Source of the DNA: Planctomycetota bacterium
Lineage (GTDB): Bacteria; Planctomycetota; JAJSAM01; JAKLKS01
Assembly (NCBI GenBank): GCA_023150535.1
Contig: JAKLKS010000002.1
Span: 34,743-78,124, forward strand
Length of the DNA stretch: 43,382 nt
Reading direction: 5' to 3'
This document shows, in pieces, positions 22,357 to 29,726 of this stretch. Numbering within the stretch: position 1 is the stretch's first letter; each line of letters begins with the position of its first letter. Made by a program: the position numbers and the translations under genes. The notes below the pieces were generated by a model, which worked only from the letters and a program-made list of their open reading frames with translations, ran no database searches and was not told the origin of the DNA.

Positions 22357-23214
22357 ATGGACCTCCGCCTCGACGGCATGGTCGCGTGGATCACGGGCGC
22401 CTCCGGCGGCATCGGCCGGGCGCTGGCCGACGCCTTCGCCGCCGAGGGGGCCCTCCTCGCCCTCCAGGCGGGGAGCCGCGCCGACGACCTCCGCGCCTTC
22501 GTGGACGGCCGCCCCTGGAAGTCCCGGGCCCTCGTGATGGAGGGGGACGTCCGCGACCCCGCCTCCGTGGACGGCGCCGCCGCGGCCGCCGCGGACTGGT
22601 TCGGGCGGGTCGACCTCTGCGTCCCCAACGCCGGGATCTGGCCCCCCGAGGACCTCCCCCTCGACCGCATGGACCCCGGGCGCATCATGGAGGTGCTGGA
22701 CGTGAACCTCCTCGGCGCCCTGCTGACGGCCCGCGCCTTCCTCGCCACCCTGCGCCGCACCGGACCGCGCCCCGACGGCCGCGGCGCCGCCCTCGTCCTC
22801 GTCGGGTCCACCTCGGGCCGCTTCGGCGAGCGGGGCCACGCCGAGTACTCCGCGTCGAAGAGCGCGCTCCGCGGCCTCTGCCTCTCCCTCAAGAACGAGA
22901 TCGTCGCTCTCGACCCCGCGGGCCGGGTGAACCTCGTCGAGCCGGGGTGGACCGCCACGGAGATGACCCGGGCGCAGCTCGCCCGGCCCGGCGCCGCCGA
23001 GAGGGCGGTCCGCACGGCGGCCATCGCCCGCATCGCCTCCCCCGCCGACGTCGCCCGCGCCGCCTGCTGGCTCGCCTCCCCCGCCGCCGGGCACGTCACC
23101 GGCGAGGTCCTCACCGTGGCCGGGGGGATGGAGGGGCGCGTCCAGAGGGAGCTGGAGGAGGTGGACGGGGAGCGGATCCGGAGGGAGGCGGGGGCGGGGG
23201 GGAGCGGGTCCTAG
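22357..23214 (+). CDS. Short-chain dehydrogenase/reductase (SDR)
   Basis: The 285-residue protein is a classical SDR: cofactor loop T-G-A-S-G-G-I-G at residues 14-21, N-A-G near 93, the catalytic serine in V-G-S-T-S-G and the Y-S-A-S-K active site near 167-171, then P-G-W-T-A-T-E-M. Such enzymes reduce carbonyls or oxidise alcohols with NAD(P); the substrate cannot be told, though 3-oxoacyl reductase-like family members are closest in appearance. ATG 22357 has no ribosome site. TACACT lies at 22343-22348, ending 8 nt before the ATG, so the message may be leaderless or nearly so. The stop overlaps the convergent NUDIX gene by 3 nt. Confidence 0.9.
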   Translation: MDLRLDGMVAWITGASGGIGRALADAFAAEGALLALQAGSRADDLRAFVDGRPWKSRALVMEGDVRDPASVDGAAAAAADWFGRVDLCVPNAGIWPPEDLPLDRMDPGRIMEVLDVNLLGALLTARAFLATLRRTGPRPDGRGAALVLVGSTSGRFGERGHAEYSASKSALRGLCLSLKNEIVALDPAGRVNLVEPGWTATEMTRAQLARPGAAERAVRTAAIARIASPADVARAACWLASPAAGHVTGEVLTVAGGMEGRVQRELEEVDGERIRREAGAGGSGS

Positions 23215-23609
23215 CCGAAGAGCCGCAGCGCCCGGGGGAGCGCCTTCTCGAAGCGGATCACGTTCCCGTTCGTCATGAGGCGGCGGGCCCTCGCGGGGCG
23301 GACCCACTTCTGGCGCAGGATCTCCTTCGTGCGGCCGGCGAGGTTCCCGCGGACCAGCGACTTGGCGACGGCGTAGACGAACTCCCGGCGGCCGGCGCGG
23401 TCCTTCGCGACGATGAGTTCCGCGTCGCGGAGGCGCAGCCCGGTCTCCTCCCTCACCTCGCGGCGGACGGCGCGGCGGGGGGTCTCCCCCTTCTCGATGC
23501 GGCCCCCGGGGAGGCCCCAGGTGCCGTCCCACTTCTGCACGAGGAGGATGCGGCGGGCGCGGCTCAGGATGAGGATGAAGGCGGCGTCACCCGGTCTCGC
23601 GCGTGCCAC
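23211..23609 (-). CDS. NUDIX hydrolase
   Basis: The 132-residue protein has the full NUDIX box G-G-R-I-E-K-G-E-T near residue 35 followed by R-E-V-R-E-E-T-G-L, which binds magnesium and cleaves a nucleoside diphosphate linked to another moiety. It is small, like MutT/RppH-type enzymes, and W-D-G-T-W-G-L-P-G-G before the box is typical. The substrate is not readable from sequence. GTG 23609 is chosen for GGAGG 7 nt upstream and because the domain starts immediately after. The 17-bp palindrome at 23664-23680 lies 55 nt upstream and could regulate it. Confidence 0.88.
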   Translation of the reverse strand: MARARPGDAAFILILSRARRILLVQKWDGTWGLPGGRIEKGETPRRAVRREVREETGLRLRDAELIVAKDRAGRREFVYAVAKSLVRGNLAGRTKEILRQKWVRPARARRLMTNGNVIRFEKALPRALRLFG

Positions 23610-23663
23610 GCGGCGTCCTCCAGGGTCCCGGCTGGGTCCGCGCCCCGCCGGCCGCCGTCGACC

Positions 23664-23680
23664 GTATCGGGTCGCGATAC
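23664..23680. promoter_or_regulatory. Palindrome GTATC-N7-GATAC upstream of NUDIX gene
   Basis: This is a perfect 5+5 inverted repeat with 7-nt spacer (GTATC GGGTCGC GATAC) in an otherwise very GC-rich intergenic region between the NUDIX hydrolase and tRNA-Leu. The same arms and spacing occur inside the wbqC-like gene (24701) and, with one arm mismatch, inside wecB (36011). Confidence 0.5.
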
Positions 23681-23801
23681 TCATACCATCGGCCGGGGAC
23701 AGGCCGGCCTGAGCCCCCTTCCCCCGGGAGGTCCGGCCCGGGTAGGATCCCGCCGTGGCCACCGCCCCCCTCCGATTAGCCCCGCGCTGAGTCCCTCCCG
23801 G

Positions 23802-23890
23802 GGGCGAGTGGCGGAACGGCAGACGCGGAGGTTTTAAAAACCTCGGGGCCCTCGGGCCCGCTGTGGGTTCGACTCCCACCTCGCCCACCA
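23802..23890 (+). tRNA. tRNA-Leu (TAA)
   Basis: The acceptor GGGCGAG pairs with CTCGCCC, followed by discriminator A and encoded CCA. The D-arm is GGCGGAACGGCAGACGC, the anticodon stem-loop is GAGGT-TTTAAAA-ACCTC (anticodon TAA), and a long class II variable arm (GGGGCCCTCGGGCCCG) is present, with T-arm GGGTTCGACTCCC. All are bacterial tRNA-Leu features. Confidence 0.97.
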
Positions 23891-23933
23891 GGGGGACGGC
23901 TCACCAGGAGGACGGGTCGCCGGGGGGACGGCC

Positions 23934-24110
23934 TCAGGCGGAGAGGAAGTCGAGGAACCTCAGGACGCCCCAGGTGAGGGAGACCGCCAGGGCGAGCCAT
24001 CCGAGGAACCAGGCCTTCTTCAGGCCCTCCAGGAGGGGGGTCCAGCGGTCCCTGCGGCGGCGGCGGCGGGGGGCGGGCGCGCCTCCCCCGGGACGGCTCT
24101 CCTCTCCCAT
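23934..24110 (-). CDS. Small single-pass membrane protein
   Basis: The 58-residue ORF starts at ATG 24110 with GGAGGGGG just upstream. The first 20 residues are glycine/proline-rich and then strongly basic (a run of six arginines). They are followed by W-T-P-L-L-E-G-L-K-K and one hydrophobic helix (W-F-L-G-W-L-A-L-A-V-S-L-T-W-G-V-L). The positive-inside rule puts the N-terminus in the cytoplasm. No family is recognised. It lies between tRNA-Leu and the WbqC gene, same strand as the latter, 56 nt beyond its stop. Confidence 0.6.
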   Translation of the reverse strand: MGEESRPGGGAPAPRRRRRRDRWTPLLEGLKKAWFLGWLALAVSLTWGVLRFLDFLSA

Positions 24111-24166
24111 CGCCCCCTCCGTAGTCGAGACCGGTTCTCAGGAGGCTAGCACGGTCCCCGTCCGGA

Positions 24167-24925
24167 TCAAGGGGAGGGATCCCCCGTTCCGCGGGGTCCC
24201 GCCGGCCCCCCGCCGGGCAGCAGGTACCGGTGCGCCTCCCCGCCGGCGTGGACGAGGAGGTCCACCACCGACACCTCGTGGAGGAAGGGCCCGTGGAGCT
24301 GGGGGTACTCCGGGTAGCCGGAGTAGTCCATCCACTCCACCGCGACCCCGGCCCGCTCGAAGAGGGCGGTGTCGAGGTAGGCCCGGGCCGAGGGGCCGCT
24401 CAGGTAGGTGGAGGCCCCGGCCTCGAGGCAGAGGGAGAGGAGCCGCTCGCTCCGCCCCGGCACGGGGGCGAACTCCGCCTGGTCCCTGAGCGGCGTCCCG
24501 ATGCCGAGGAACCGGGCGACGGGCCCGAGGAACCGCCGGTTCACCGCCGCGAGGGAGGCCTCCCGGCACTCCCGGTAGAGGGGCTCCAGCAGGGGCCGCA
24601 CCTCCCGGAACCGGGGGGCCCGCCCGTAGGCGTGGAGGAGGGTCCTCCAGTGGCGCTCCGCCCAGCCGGGGTCGGCCACCGCCGTCTCCCGGATCGACTG
24701 AGTGTATCTTCCCTTGATACACACGGGGACCGTCAGCCAGTGGGGGCCCCGCGGGGTCTTGATCCGGTTGCGGTTCCGCCAGTCCCGCCGGGTGAACTGG
24801 AGGTCGTCGAGGAGGACGACGACGTCGGCCCGCCGGAAGAGGTCGAAGGTCCCCTTCCAGGGGATGTAGGAGGACTGCACCGCGGCGAGGACGCGGGGGG
24901 GGCGCGGGGGGGGCGGGGGCTCCAC
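24167..24925 (-). CDS. wbqC: WbqC family protein
   Basis: The 252-residue protein matches the WbqC family along its length: Q-S-S-Y-I-P-W-K-G-T-F-D-L at the N-terminus, V-V-L-L-D-D-L-Q-F-T-R-R-D-W-R-N-R-N-R-I-K-T-P, W-L-T-V-P-V, then K-G and W...H. WbqC-like proteins are encoded in O-antigen and polysaccharide loci and are thought to help build unusual amino sugars, but their reaction is unproven. The start is GTG 24925 with TAGGAT at -12 to -7, suggesting a leaderless message. Codons at 24701-24721 (TGT, GGA, AGA, ACT) are atypical for the genome and coincide with an embedded palindrome. It is divergent from the PhyH-like gene. Confidence 0.85.
   Translation of the reverse strand: MEPPPPPRPPRVLAAVQSSYIPWKGTFDLFRRADVVVLLDDLQFTRRDWRNRNRIKTPRGPHWLTVPVCIKGRYTQSIRETAVADPGWAERHWRTLLHAYGRAPRFREVRPLLEPLYRECREASLAAVNRRFLGPVARFLGIGTPLRDQAEFAPVPGRSERLLSLCLEAGASTYLSGPSARAYLDTALFERAGVAVEWMDYSGYPEYPQLHGPFLHEVSVVDLLVHAGGEAHRYLLPGGGPAGPRGTGDPSP
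24701..24722. promoter_or_regulatory. Intragenic palindrome GTGTATC-N7-GATACAC in wbqC
   Basis: The 7-bp arms are perfectly complementary, with a 7-nt spacer, inside the coding sequence. It forces TGT, AGA and ACT codons that the neighbouring genes avoid. 17 of 22 bases match the element at 36011, which sits in the same codon phase. Confidence 0.5.
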
Positions 24926-24931
24926 GGCGCC

Positions 24932-24982
24932 ATCCTACCCGTCCCGATGGGGAGCCCGCCCCGGGGGCCGGGGGCCTACAAT
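24932..24982. promoter_or_regulatory. Divergent -10 boxes for wbqC and PhyH-like genes
   Basis: In the 65-bp gap, TAGGAT (minus strand, 24937-24932) lies at -12 to -7 of the GTG at 24925, and TACAAT (plus, 24977-24982) lies at -14 to -9 of the ATG at 24991. No -35 consensus is seen. Such TANNNT boxes close to the start are typical of leaderless transcripts. Confidence 0.4.
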
Positions 24983-24990
24983 CGCCCGCC

Positions 24991-25836
24991 ATGGAGGGAG
25001 CGGAGGCGGAGGTCCTGGACCCCGGACGGGAGGGGTGGCTCGCGGAGGCGGCGCGCCGCCTCGACGAGGAGGGCTTCGCCGTGATCGGCGGGGTGCTGCC
25101 GCCGGGCATGCGGGCGGAGGCGGACGCGGCCCTCCTCCGCGCGCGGGAGCGGGTCCGCGCCGAGGCCGGGGCGGAGGCGCTGGAGGCGGCCCGGCGGCGG
25201 GGCGACTCCATGATCCGGTTCCTCGAGCGGGAGGAGCCGGTCTTCCTCGAGACCCTCGCCCTGCCGCCGGTGCTCGCCCTCGTGGAGGCCTTCCTCGGGC
25301 CGGCGGCCATCCTCCGCTTCCAGATGGGGAACGTCATGGCCCCCGCCGGCGCCGGGGACTTCGTCCCCTCCCAGCCCCAGGGCTGGCACCGCAACTTCGC
25401 CCGCAGGGGTGCGGGTCCCCGCCTCACCCTGGAGATGGCGCTCAACCTCGAGGAGATGACGCCCGACACCGGCGGCCTCCTCGTGGCCCCGGGCAGCCAC
25501 CGGTGGGAGGGGGAGCCGGCGCGGGAGCGGCTGGAGGCCGCGGCGCGCCCGGTGCCGGGGCCGGCGGGATCCCTCCAGGTGCTGGCCGGGACCCTCTGGC
25601 ACCGGGAGTCCCGGAACCTCGACCGGCGGGAGCGGAGGACCCTGGTCCAGCAGTACGGCCAGCCCTGGATGAAGCCCTACGTCGACCACCTCCGGATGCT
25701 CGGCGCGGAGCGGGCGGCGGCCCTCCCGGAGCGGACGCGGCGGCTCCTCGGCTGGGAGGCGCGGGTGCCGGCCACGCCGCGGGAGTTCTACCGCCCGCCC
25801 GGGGAGCGGCTCTTCCACGCGGAGGGCGGGGCGTGA
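24991..25836 (+). CDS. Phytanoyl-CoA dioxygenase (PhyH)-like protein
   Basis: The 281-residue protein fits the PhyH family of Fe(II)/2-oxoglutarate oxygenases: L-D-E-E-G-F-A-V-I at the N-terminus, Q-G-W-H-R-N-F in the position of the iron-binding H-x-D, T-G-G-L-L-V-A-P-G-S-H-R, and a distal G-T-L-W-H-R-E-S-R with a downstream R-R-T-L-V for 2-oxoglutarate. The iron triad reads H-R-N rather than H-x-D, so iron binding may be weakened or absent. Members in polysaccharide loci may modify sugars or lipids. It begins a three-gene plus-strand unit, coupled by GTGA to the GT2 gene. ATG 24991 has no ribosome site but a TACAAT box 9 nt upstream. Confidence 0.78.
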   Translation: MEGAEAEVLDPGREGWLAEAARRLDEEGFAVIGGVLPPGMRAEADAALLRARERVRAEAGAEALEAARRRGDSMIRFLEREEPVFLETLALPPVLALVEAFLGPAAILRFQMGNVMAPAGAGDFVPSQPQGWHRNFARRGAGPRLTLEMALNLEEMTPDTGGLLVAPGSHRWEGEPARERLEAAARPVPGPAGSLQVLAGTLWHRESRNLDRRERRTLVQQYGQPWMKPYVDHLRMLGAERAAALPERTRRLLGWEARVPATPREFYRPPGERLFHAEGGA

Positions 25837-26528
25837 CGCCGGGGGAGCCCGAGGTGAGCGTCGTGATCCCGGTCTTCCGGTGCGCCCCCTGCCTCCCTCC
25901 CCTGCTGGCGCGCCTCCGCCCGGTGCTGGAGCGGGCGGCCCGGGGCCACGAGGTCCTCCTCGTGGACGACGGCTCCGACGACGGGGCGGCGGAGGTGCTG
26001 GCGCGGCTCGCCGCGGCCGACCCGGCGGTGCGGGTGCTGCGCCACCCCCGCAACCTCGGCCAGCACCCGGCCATCGCCACGGGCGCGGTGGCCGCGCGGG
26101 GGGCGCTGGTGGCCGTCATGGACGGGGACGGGCAGGACCCGCCGGAACTGCTGGAGACCCTGATCCCGCTGGCGCGGGAGGGGCGGCCGGTGGCGGCCGG
26201 GGACCCGGTCCACGGGACGGGGGGCTGGCGGCGGGCGGCGAGCCGCTGGTTCTCCCGGGTGGCGGGGTGGATCCGGGGGCGGCCGCTGGCCCGGGGGCGG
26301 GGGGTCTACTCCGTGGCGTCGCGGGAGGCGGTGGCGGCCCTCCTGGCGAGCCCCCACCGGGGCAGGGCCTGGCTCCTCGGCTTCGAGGCCCTCGGCATCC
26401 CCGTGGAAGCGATCCCCTACCGCAAGGGGCCGCGCTCCTCGGGGAGGAGCGCCTACGGGCCGCTCCGGCTCGCCCGGGTCGCCCTGGACGGGGCCAGGAC
26501 CGCGGCCGCGGGGAGGAGGGAGCGGTGA
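25833..26528 (+). CDS. Glycosyltransferase family 2
   Basis: The 231-residue enzyme has the GT-A fold signature: V-S-V-V-I-P-V-F at the start, V-D-D-G-S-D-D-G, N-L-G-Q-H-P-A-I, the D-G-D-G-Q-D-P-P-E metal/nucleotide motif and a late R-S-S-G-R-S-A-Y-G. This is the dolichyl-phosphate mannosyltransferase/polyprenyl-phosphate sugar subgroup, but without the C-terminal membrane helices of many members. It would transfer a sugar from a nucleotide donor, perhaps to a polyprenyl phosphate. GTG 25833 overlaps the PhyH stop by GTGA and the stop overlaps the next GTG in the same way. Confidence 0.88.
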   Translation: MTPGEPEVSVVIPVFRCAPCLPPLLARLRPVLERAARGHEVLLVDDGSDDGAAEVLARLAAADPAVRVLRHPRNLGQHPAIATGAVAARGALVAVMDGDGQDPPELLETLIPLAREGRPVAAGDPVHGTGGWRRAASRWFSRVAGWIRGRPLARGRGVYSVASREAVAALLASPHRGRAWLLGFEALGIPVEAIPYRKGPRSSGRSAYGPLRLARVALDGARTAAAGRRER

Positions 26529-27184
26529 AGGTGATCCTCTTCGGGACGGGCCCGCTCGCGGAGGTGCTCCATGCCTGCCTCTCGGAGACCGGGGTCCACG
26601 AGCCCGTCGCCTTCACCGTGGACCGGGCCTTCGCGAAGGGGGACTCCTTCCTCGGGCTCCCCCTCGTCCCCTTCGAGGAGGCGGCGGCGCGGTTCCCCCC
26701 GGGGGAGTTCGGGATGGTGATCGCCGCGGGCTACGGGGGGGTGAACCGCCTGCGCCGGGAGAAGCACCGGGCGGCGAAGGCCCTCGGCTACCCGCTTCCC
26801 TCCTTCGTCCACCCCTCCACCCCCCTGTCGCGGACGGTGGCGATCGGGGAGGGGACCGTGGTGCTGGAGGGCAACCAGCTCCAGCCCCACTGCCGCCTCG
26901 GGGACGGGGTGTTCCTCTGGAGCGGGAACGTCGTCGGCCACCACGCGGTCGTCGGGGACCACGCCTTCCTCACCTCCCACGTGGTCGTCGGGGGGAGGAC
27001 CGTGGTGGGCGAGCGCTGCTTCCTCGGCCCCAACGCCACGGTCCGGGACGGGATCGTCCTCGGGGAGGGGTGCGTGCTCGGACCCGGGACGCTCCTCATG
27101 GCCGACGCCGCGCCGGGGGGCGTCTACGCGGCGGAGCCGACGCCGCGGTCGCGGGTCCCCTCGGACCGGCTGCGGGGGCTCTGA
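26525..27184 (+). CDS. PglD/NeuD-like sugar O/N-acyltransferase (left-handed beta helix)
   Basis: The 219-residue protein starts with a Rossmann-like module (V-I-L-F-G-T-G-P-L-A-E-V) followed by F-V-H-P-S-T and hexapeptide repeats (V-A-I-G-E-G-T-V-V-L-E-G, C-R-L-G-D-G-V-F, then V-G-H-H-A-V-V-G-D-H). The Q-L-Q-P-H and G-H-H regions carry the histidine expected to catalyse acyl transfer. This is the architecture of PglD/NeuD enzymes that acetylate UDP-amino sugars. With the PglE-like transaminase at 34698 it could complete a bacillosamine-like route, although the PglF dehydratase is not in the window. GTG 26525 overlaps the GT2 stop. Its 3' end overlaps the convergent membrane protein by 61 bp. 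Confidence 0.82.
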   Translation: MKVILFGTGPLAEVLHACLSETGVHEPVAFTVDRAFAKGDSFLGLPLVPFEEAAARFPPGEFGMVIAAGYGGVNRLRREKHRAAKALGYPLPSFVHPSTPLSRTVAIGEGTVVLEGNQLQPHCRLGDGVFLWSGNVVGHHAVVGDHAFLTSHVVVGGRTVVGERCFLGPNATVRDGIVLGEGCVLGPGTLLMADAAPGGVYAAEPTPRSRVPSDRLRGL

Positions 27185-28593
27185 CCGGCGAAGGCGAAGG
27201 CCCCGAGGAGGAGGAAGGGCCAGAGGGGGAGCATGTAGCGGGTCTCCGCGATCCCCATCCAGGGGCCGAACCAGCCGAGGCGCGCGATGCAGAAGACCGC
27301 CCCCAGGAGGAGGAGGGCCTCCGCGGGCCCCGCGCCGGGCCCGGGGGGGCGTCGGAGCGCGCGGGCGAAGGCGACGGCGGCGGCGGCGACCACGAGGACC
27401 TTGAGGACCCGCAGCAGGCTCCCGAGGAGCGTGCGCACCCGGTCGGGCAGCAGGTTCCCGACGTCGGTCGTGCGGTGGCGGCCGCGATCGAGGAGGAGGG
27501 CCCCCGTGCGCCACGCCCGCACCCCCGCCACGCGGAGGAGGCCGCCCACGCCCGAGGAGCGCTCCGCCGCGAGCCGTTCGAAGACGGCGTCCTGCGCCGG
27601 TCCGTAGGCCCCCGTCGCGGCGACCTCGGCGACGACGCGGCGGACCGCCTCCCTCTCCCCCGGCGAGCCGAAGGCGCGCTCCGGGAACCGGTCGAGGGGG
27701 ACCGCCGTCCCCGCCGCCAGGGGCCACCAGAGGGTCCGCAGGTGCTCCTCCGAGGAGCGCCAGGTCTTGAGCCAGCGGGCCATGCCGGGCCCCTCGGGCT
27801 GGAACCGGCCGACGAGCGACGCCTCCCCGAAGACCGTCCACCGGTAGGCGGCCTGGGCGCCGACGGCGAGGAGGAGGACCGCCGCCCCCGCCGCCGCGGG
27901 GGCGAGGAGGGCGCGGACCCCGTCGCGGCGGGCGGCGAGGAGGAGCCCCGCCCCGAGGAGGAGCGGCGAGAACAGGAGCATCTCCGGCCGCATCAGGGTC
28001 GCCGCCCCGAGCGCGGCGGCGGCCGCCGCGGCGAGGCCGGTCCGCCGGGGGGAGGGCGGGGCCGCCGCGCACTTCGCGAGGAGGAGCGCCCCGGCGAAGA
28101 CCAGCGCCGCGTTGAGGGTGTCCGGCACCCGCTCCAGCGCCCACTCCGCGGTCCAGGGCTGGAGCCCGAGGATCGCGGAGGCCGCCCACCACCACCGCGG
28201 CGGAAGGACCTCGAGCGCACGCCCGTGCACCCAGGCGACGCAGGCGAACATCGCCGCCCACTGGAGGAGCGCCAGCCGCCGCCGCGCCGCCGCCCAGTCC
28301 TCCCGCGTGGCCCCGAGGGCCGCCATCACCACCGGGTACCCCGGGGCGCGGAAGTCGGAGAGCCCCGGCGCCTCCCCCCGGAGGACCGCGAGGTCCTCCT
28401 CCGTCGGCCGCGGGAAGTCCCCTGTCCGGACGAGCGCCTCGCTCTTGTCGAGGTACCGCGACCGGTCCTCCCCCGGCGCCGGGGGCGCCCCCGGCCAGGC
28501 GGGGTCGAGGAGGACCGCCAGCGGGAGGAGGGAGAGGAGGGTGAGGAGGATCCAGGAGAGGCGGCGCCCCCGCTCCCCCGCGGCCGCCGTCAT
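27124..28593 (-). CDS. Polytopic membrane protein, GT-C/glycosyltransferase 39-like
   Basis: The 489-residue protein has an N-terminal membrane helix (L-S-W-I-L-L-T-L-L-S-L-L) followed by a periplasmic-type loop with D-R-S-R-Y, and then many alanine/leucine-rich helices (roughly ten in total). G-Y-P-V-V near residue 87 and R-P-E-M-L near 206 match the ArnT/PMT-like GT-C fold, which transfers sugars from polyprenyl carriers outside the membrane. A final E-T-R-Y-M-L-P-L-W-P-F-L-L-L-G helix is also typical. It is the last gene of the minus-strand locus. ATG 28593 overlaps the transaminase stop by ATGA. Confidence 0.78.
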   Translation of the reverse strand: MTAAAGERGRRLSWILLTLLSLLPLAVLLDPAWPGAPPAPGEDRSRYLDKSEALVRTGDFPRPTEEDLAVLRGEAPGLSDFRAPGYPVVMAALGATREDWAAARRRLALLQWAAMFACVAWVHGRALEVLPPRWWWAASAILGLQPWTAEWALERVPDTLNAALVFAGALLLAKCAAAPPSPRRTGLAAAAAAALGAATLMRPEMLLFSPLLLGAGLLLAARRDGVRALLAPAAAGAAVLLLAVGAQAAYRWTVFGEASLVGRFQPEGPGMARWLKTWRSSEEHLRTLWWPLAAGTAVPLDRFPERAFGSPGEREAVRRVVAEVAATGAYGPAQDAVFERLAAERSSGVGGLLRVAGVRAWRTGALLLDRGRHRTTDVGNLLPDRVRTLLGSLLRVLKVLVVAAAAVAFARALRRPPGPGAGPAEALLLLGAVFCIARLGWFGPWMGIAETRYMLPLWPFLLLGAFAFAGQSPRSRSEGTRDRGVGSAA

Positions 28594-29726
28594 CCCCCGC
28601 CCCGGAGTTCGAGGACCGCCGCGATCACCTCCTCCTGCTCCGCCGCGGTCATGTCGGTGAAGAAGGGGAGGCGGAGGATCCGCGCCGCCGCCGACTCGGC
28701 CACGGGGCAGTCCCCCGGCCGGCCGCCGAGGCGCCGCCCCACGGGGGAGAGGTGGAGGGGGAGGTAGTGGAAGACGGCGCCGACGCCCCTCGCCCGGAGC
28801 GCGGCGAGCGCCCGGTCCCGCCCCTCGCCCGTCGGGAAGAGGAGGTGGAACATGTGCCAGGAGGGCTCCCGGTCGGGGGGGACGAAGGGGAGGGCCACCC
28901 CCTCCCGCGCCGCCCAGGGGGAGAGCGCCCCGCGGTAGCGGTGCCAGAGGGCGCGGCGCGCGGCCTGGATCCGCTCCCGCGCCCGCAGCTGGGCGAGGAG
29001 CACCGCGGCCAGGATGTCGGAGAGGAGCCAGGAGGAGCCGCGGTCCACCCAGGTGTAGCGGTCCACCTCGCCGCGGTGGAAGGCGGCCCGGTCGGTCCCC
29101 TTCTCCCGGAGGATCTCCGCCCGCCGGAGGAGGTCGGGGCGGTTCACGAGGAGCGCCCCGCCCTCGCCGCAGGAGAGGTTCTTCGTCTCGTGGAAGGAGA
29201 GGGCGGCGAGGTCGCCGAGCGATCCGAGGGGGCGGCCGCGGTACCTCCCCAGGGCCCCGTGGGCGTTGTCCTCGACGAGGGGGATCCCCCGGGCCCCCGC
29301 CACCTCCCGCAGCCCGTCCATGTCGCAGCCGACGCCCGCGTAGTGGACCGGGACCACGCAGCGCGTCCGGGGGGTGATCCTCCCGGCGACCGATTCCGGC
29401 GACAGGTTGAGCGTCAGGGGATCCCCGTCCGCGAACACCGGCTTCGCCCCCGCCTGCAGGAAGGCGTTCGCCGTCGAGACGAAGGTGAAGGAGGGGACGA
29501 TCGCCTCGTCCCCGGGGCCGAGGTCCAGCAGCAGCGCCGCCATCTCCAGCGCGTGGGTGCAGGAGGGCGTGAGCAGCGCCCCCGCGCAGCCGAACTCCGC
29601 CTCGAGGATCCCCCGGCACCGGGCCGTCATGGGCCCGTCCCCCGACACCTGCCCCGACCGCACCGCCTCGTCGATGAGGGCGTGCTCCTCCCCCTGGAAG
29701 GACGGCCGGTTGAAGGGGATCCTCAG
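28590..29726 (-). CDS. wecE: WecE/RffA-like dTDP-4-amino-4,6-dideoxygalactose transaminase
   Basis: The 378-residue PLP enzyme follows E. coli WecE/RffA closely: I-P-F-N-R-P, S-G-D-G-P-M-T, L-L-T-P-S-C-T-H-A-L-E-M-A, P-S-F-T-F-V-S-T-A-N-A-F, V-P-V-H-Y-A-G-V, and the lysine motif S-F-H-E-T-K-N. It would aminate C4 of a dTDP-4-keto-6-deoxyhexose. No ATG, GTG or TTG precedes the first conserved residues. The best start is CTG at 29726, which overlaps the upstream TGA as CTGA, matching the NTGA coupling of the whole operon. The dTDP-glucose supply genes are not in the window. Confidence 0.88.
   Translation of the reverse strand: MRIPFNRPSFQGEEHALIDEAVRSGQVSGDGPMTARCRGILEAEFGCAGALLTPSCTHALEMAALLLDLGPGDEAIVPSFTFVSTANAFLQAGAKPVFADGDPLTLNLSPESVAGRITPRTRCVVPVHYAGVGCDMDGLREVAGARGIPLVEDNAHGALGRYRGRPLGSLGDLAALSFHETKNLSCGEGGALLVNRPDLLRRAEILREKGTDRAAFHRGEVDRYTWVDRGSSWLLSDILAAVLLAQLRARERIQAARRALWHRYRGALSPWAAREGVALPFVPPDREPSWHMFHLLFPTGEGRDRALAALRARGVGAVFHYLPLHLSPVGRRLGGRPGDCPVAESAAARILRLPFFTDMTAAEQEEVIAAVLELRGGG

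Noticed and set aside
19234-23214. 1326-codon plus-strand open frame
   Set aside because: Only the last 285 codons (from 22357) are a real SDR. The rest is proline/arginine-rich sequence antisense to, or in another frame of, the STN-like and HEAT genes, as expected in GC-saturated DNA.
23743-23790. Possible short leaderless gene after TAGGAT at about 23743 (GTG 23755)
   Set aside because: The frame stops after about a dozen codons. The TAGGAT may instead belong to the tRNA-Leu promoter region.
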